A stretch of 7,212 nucleotides of DNA from NCBI GenBank assembly GCA_900556665.1, contig USPX01000104.1, positions 1 to 7,212 of the forward strand. The letters run 5' to 3'. A program made the translations under genes and the position numbers. This DNA comes from an uncultured Eubacteriales bacterium. Lineage in GTDB: Bacteria > Bacillota_A > Clostridia > Lachnospirales > Cellulosilyticaceae. Shown here in pieces: positions 6,026-7,212 of the stretch; position 1 is the first letter of the stretch, and each line of letters opens with the position of its first letter. The notes beneath the pieces are model-generated. The model made no database searches, had not been told where the DNA came from, and saw only the letters and a list, made by a program, of their open reading frames with translations.

Positions 6026-6769
6026 ATGCGTAAAAAAATCGTAGCAGGAAACTGGAAAATGAACATGACTCCAGCTAAAGCTGTAGAACTTATCAACTCA
6101 TTAAAAAATGAAATCAACACAACAGACGTAGACGTTGTTGTATGCCCACCATTCGTATGCCTTCCAGCTGTACTTGATGCAGTAAAAGGTACAAACATTG
6201 CTGTAGGTGCTCAAAACATGCACTTCGAAGAAAGTGGTGCTTTCACAGGTGAAATCGCTCCAAGCATGTTAGTAGAACTTGGTGTTAAATATGTAGTACT
6301 TGGTCACTCAGAAAGAAGACAATACTTTGCTGAAACAGACGAAACAGTTAACAAAAAAGTATTAAAAGCTATCGAACACAACTTAGTACCAATCATCTGT
6401 GTTGGTGAAAGTTTAGCTGAAAGAGAACAAGGTGTAACAATTGACCTCGTTCGTCTTCAAACAAAAATCGCTCTTAAAGATGTAAAAGCAGAAGATGCTA
6501 AAAATGTTGTAATTGCTTACGAACCAATCTGGGCAATCGGAACAGGTAAAACAGCTACATCTGAACAAGCTGAAGAAGTTTGCGCAGCAATCAGAGCTGT
6601 TGTAGCAGAAGTTTACGGACAAGAAGTAGCTGACGCAGTACGCGTTCAATACGGCGGATCAGTAAACGGTGGAAACGCTAACGAATTATTCAACATGGGT
6701 AATATCGATGGTGGTCTTGTAGGTGGTGCATCTCTTAAACCAGAATTCGCATCAATCGTAAACTACTAA
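6026..6769 (+). CDS. tpiA: Triosephosphate isomerase
   Basis: This cytosolic TIM-barrel dimer interconverts dihydroxyacetone phosphate and glyceraldehyde-3-phosphate, feeding GAPDH. The 247-residue length is typical. Active-site residues are all present: Asn9 and Lys11 in AGNWKMN (7-13), His94 in GHSERR (93-98), and catalytic Glu166 in [12 protein letters not shown] (164-175), which also carries the mobile loop 6. The phosphate-binding backbone is YGGSV (209-213) and GLVGGASL (230-237). AAAGGAG (6009-6015) lies 10 nt before the ATG. The gene is 261 nt after pgk, with hairpins and candidate promoters between them, but only 50 nt before gpmI without a terminator, so it probably leads a tpiA-gpmI unit. 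Codon bias is as strong as in gap and pgk. Confidence 0.98.
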   Translation: MRKKIVAGNWKMNMTPAKAVELINSLKNEINTTDVDVVVCPPFVCLPAVLDAVKGTNIAVGAQNMHFEESGAFTGEIAPSMLVELGVKYVVLGHSERRQYFAETDETVNKKVLKAIEHNLVPIICVGESLAEREQGVTIDLVRLQTKIALKDVKAEDAKNVVIAYEPIWAIGTGKTATSEQAEEVCAAIRAVVAEVYGQEVADAVRVQYGGSVNGGNANELFNMGNIDGGLVGGASLKPEFASIVNY

Positions 6770-6819
6770 GATTTAAAAAGGTAACTTTCGTAGTCTAAGT
6801 ATTAGATAGGAGAATAAAA

Positions 6820-7212
6820 ATGAGTAAACAAACAACATTATTACTCATCCTTGATGGATTTGGTATCAATGAAAACATTGAAGCAAATGCAGTAGCAGGT
6901 GCTAACAAACCTAACATTGATGCAATTATGAAAAAATACCCAACTGTAAAAGGTTATGCTAGTGGAATGGCTGTAGGTCTTCCAGATGGACAAATGGGTA
7001 ACTCAGAAGTAGGACATCTTAACATGGGTGCTGGACGTATTGTATATCAACAACTTACAAGTATTACAAAAGCAATCCAAGATGGTGACTTCTTCAAAAA
7101 TGAAGCATTAGTAAATGCTATGAACGTTTGCAAAAAAAATAATAGTGCCCTTCACTTATTTGGTTTATTATCAGATGGTGGTGTTCACAGCCACATTGAA
7201 CACCTTTATGGT
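6820..7212 (+). CDS. gpmI: 2,3-bisphosphoglycerate-independent phosphoglycerate mutase, N-terminal part
   Basis: The reading frame is open to the window edge and gives the first 131 residues of an enzyme normally about 510 residues long. It interconverts 3- and 2-phosphoglycerate through a phosphoserine intermediate in a Mn-dependent, alkaline phosphatase-like active site. Visible landmarks are metal ligand Asp12 in LILDGFG (9-15), the phosphorylated Ser62 in GNSEVGH (60-66), LNMGAGR (67-73) and His123 in SDGGVHSH (118-125). These positions match the numbering known for the Geobacillus stearothermophilus enzyme. AGGAG (6808-6812) lies 7 nt before the ATG. The 50-nt gap from tpiA has no promoter or terminator that I can see, so co-transcription with tpiA is likely. 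Codon bias is milder than in tpiA. The metal-binding C-terminal residues lie outside the window. Confidence 0.96.
   Translation, partial: MSKQTTLLLILDGFGINENIEANAVAGANKPNIDAIMKKYPTVKGYASGMAVGLPDGQMGNSEVGHLNMGAGRIVYQQLTSITKAIQDGDFFKNEALVNAMNVCKKNNSALHLFGLLSDGGVHSHIEHLYG

Noticed and set aside
6794..6806. Short palindrome TCTAA-GTA-TTAGA between tpiA and gpmI
   Set aside because: Five-base A/T-rich arms with a three-base loop and no T-run; likely chance and too weak to end transcription.

Overview
The window looks like a piece of the chromosome of a low-GC Gram-positive bacterium, most likely a member of the Clostridia. The reasons are AT-rich spacers, strong AGGAGG-type ribosome binding sites, a CggR-type glycolytic repressor next to gap, and a cofactor-independent phosphoglycerate mutase following tpiA. 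I cannot fix the genus from the sequence alone. All genes lie on the + strand.

Positions 1-1953 hold two tandem Na/phosphate cotransporter genes with PhoU-like tails. Only the last 34 codons of the first are present. The second is complete, has its own extended -10 promoter and ends in an intrinsic terminator (1964-1996). The two copies are close paralogues across their shared C-terminal region.

Positions 2059-7212 hold the lower-glycolysis cluster cggR - gap - pgk - tpiA - gpmI (the last cut off by the window edge). A promoter with 17-bp spacing is followed at once by two TGGGAC boxes exactly 20 bp apart, the layout of the Bacillus subtilis CggR operator. CggR should therefore repress its own transcript and be released by fructose-1,6-bisphosphate. 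The encoded enzymes turn glyceraldehyde-3-phosphate plus phosphate into 1,3-bisphosphoglycerate (GAPDH), then 3-phosphoglycerate plus ATP (PGK), then 2-phosphoglycerate (GpmI). TPI feeds dihydroxyacetone phosphate into the same line.

The coding genes are ordinary and well conserved. The interest is in the spacers, which are longer and more structured than expected for a tight operon. gap and pgk each have a candidate promoter whose -35 region is overlapped by the right arm of a perfect inverted repeat (9-bp arms before gap, 18-bp arms before pgk). The gap terminator can form a competing fold with sequence just upstream. The pgk-tpiA spacer has a 14-bp perfect hairpin without a T-tract, an adjoining 26-bp A/T palindrome, and an inverted repeat lying between two copies of AATTATAAT. 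This suggests that gap, pgk and tpiA-gpmI are separate, individually tuned transcription units. I found no mobile element, CRISPR array, tRNA, rRNA or clearly novel protein system.
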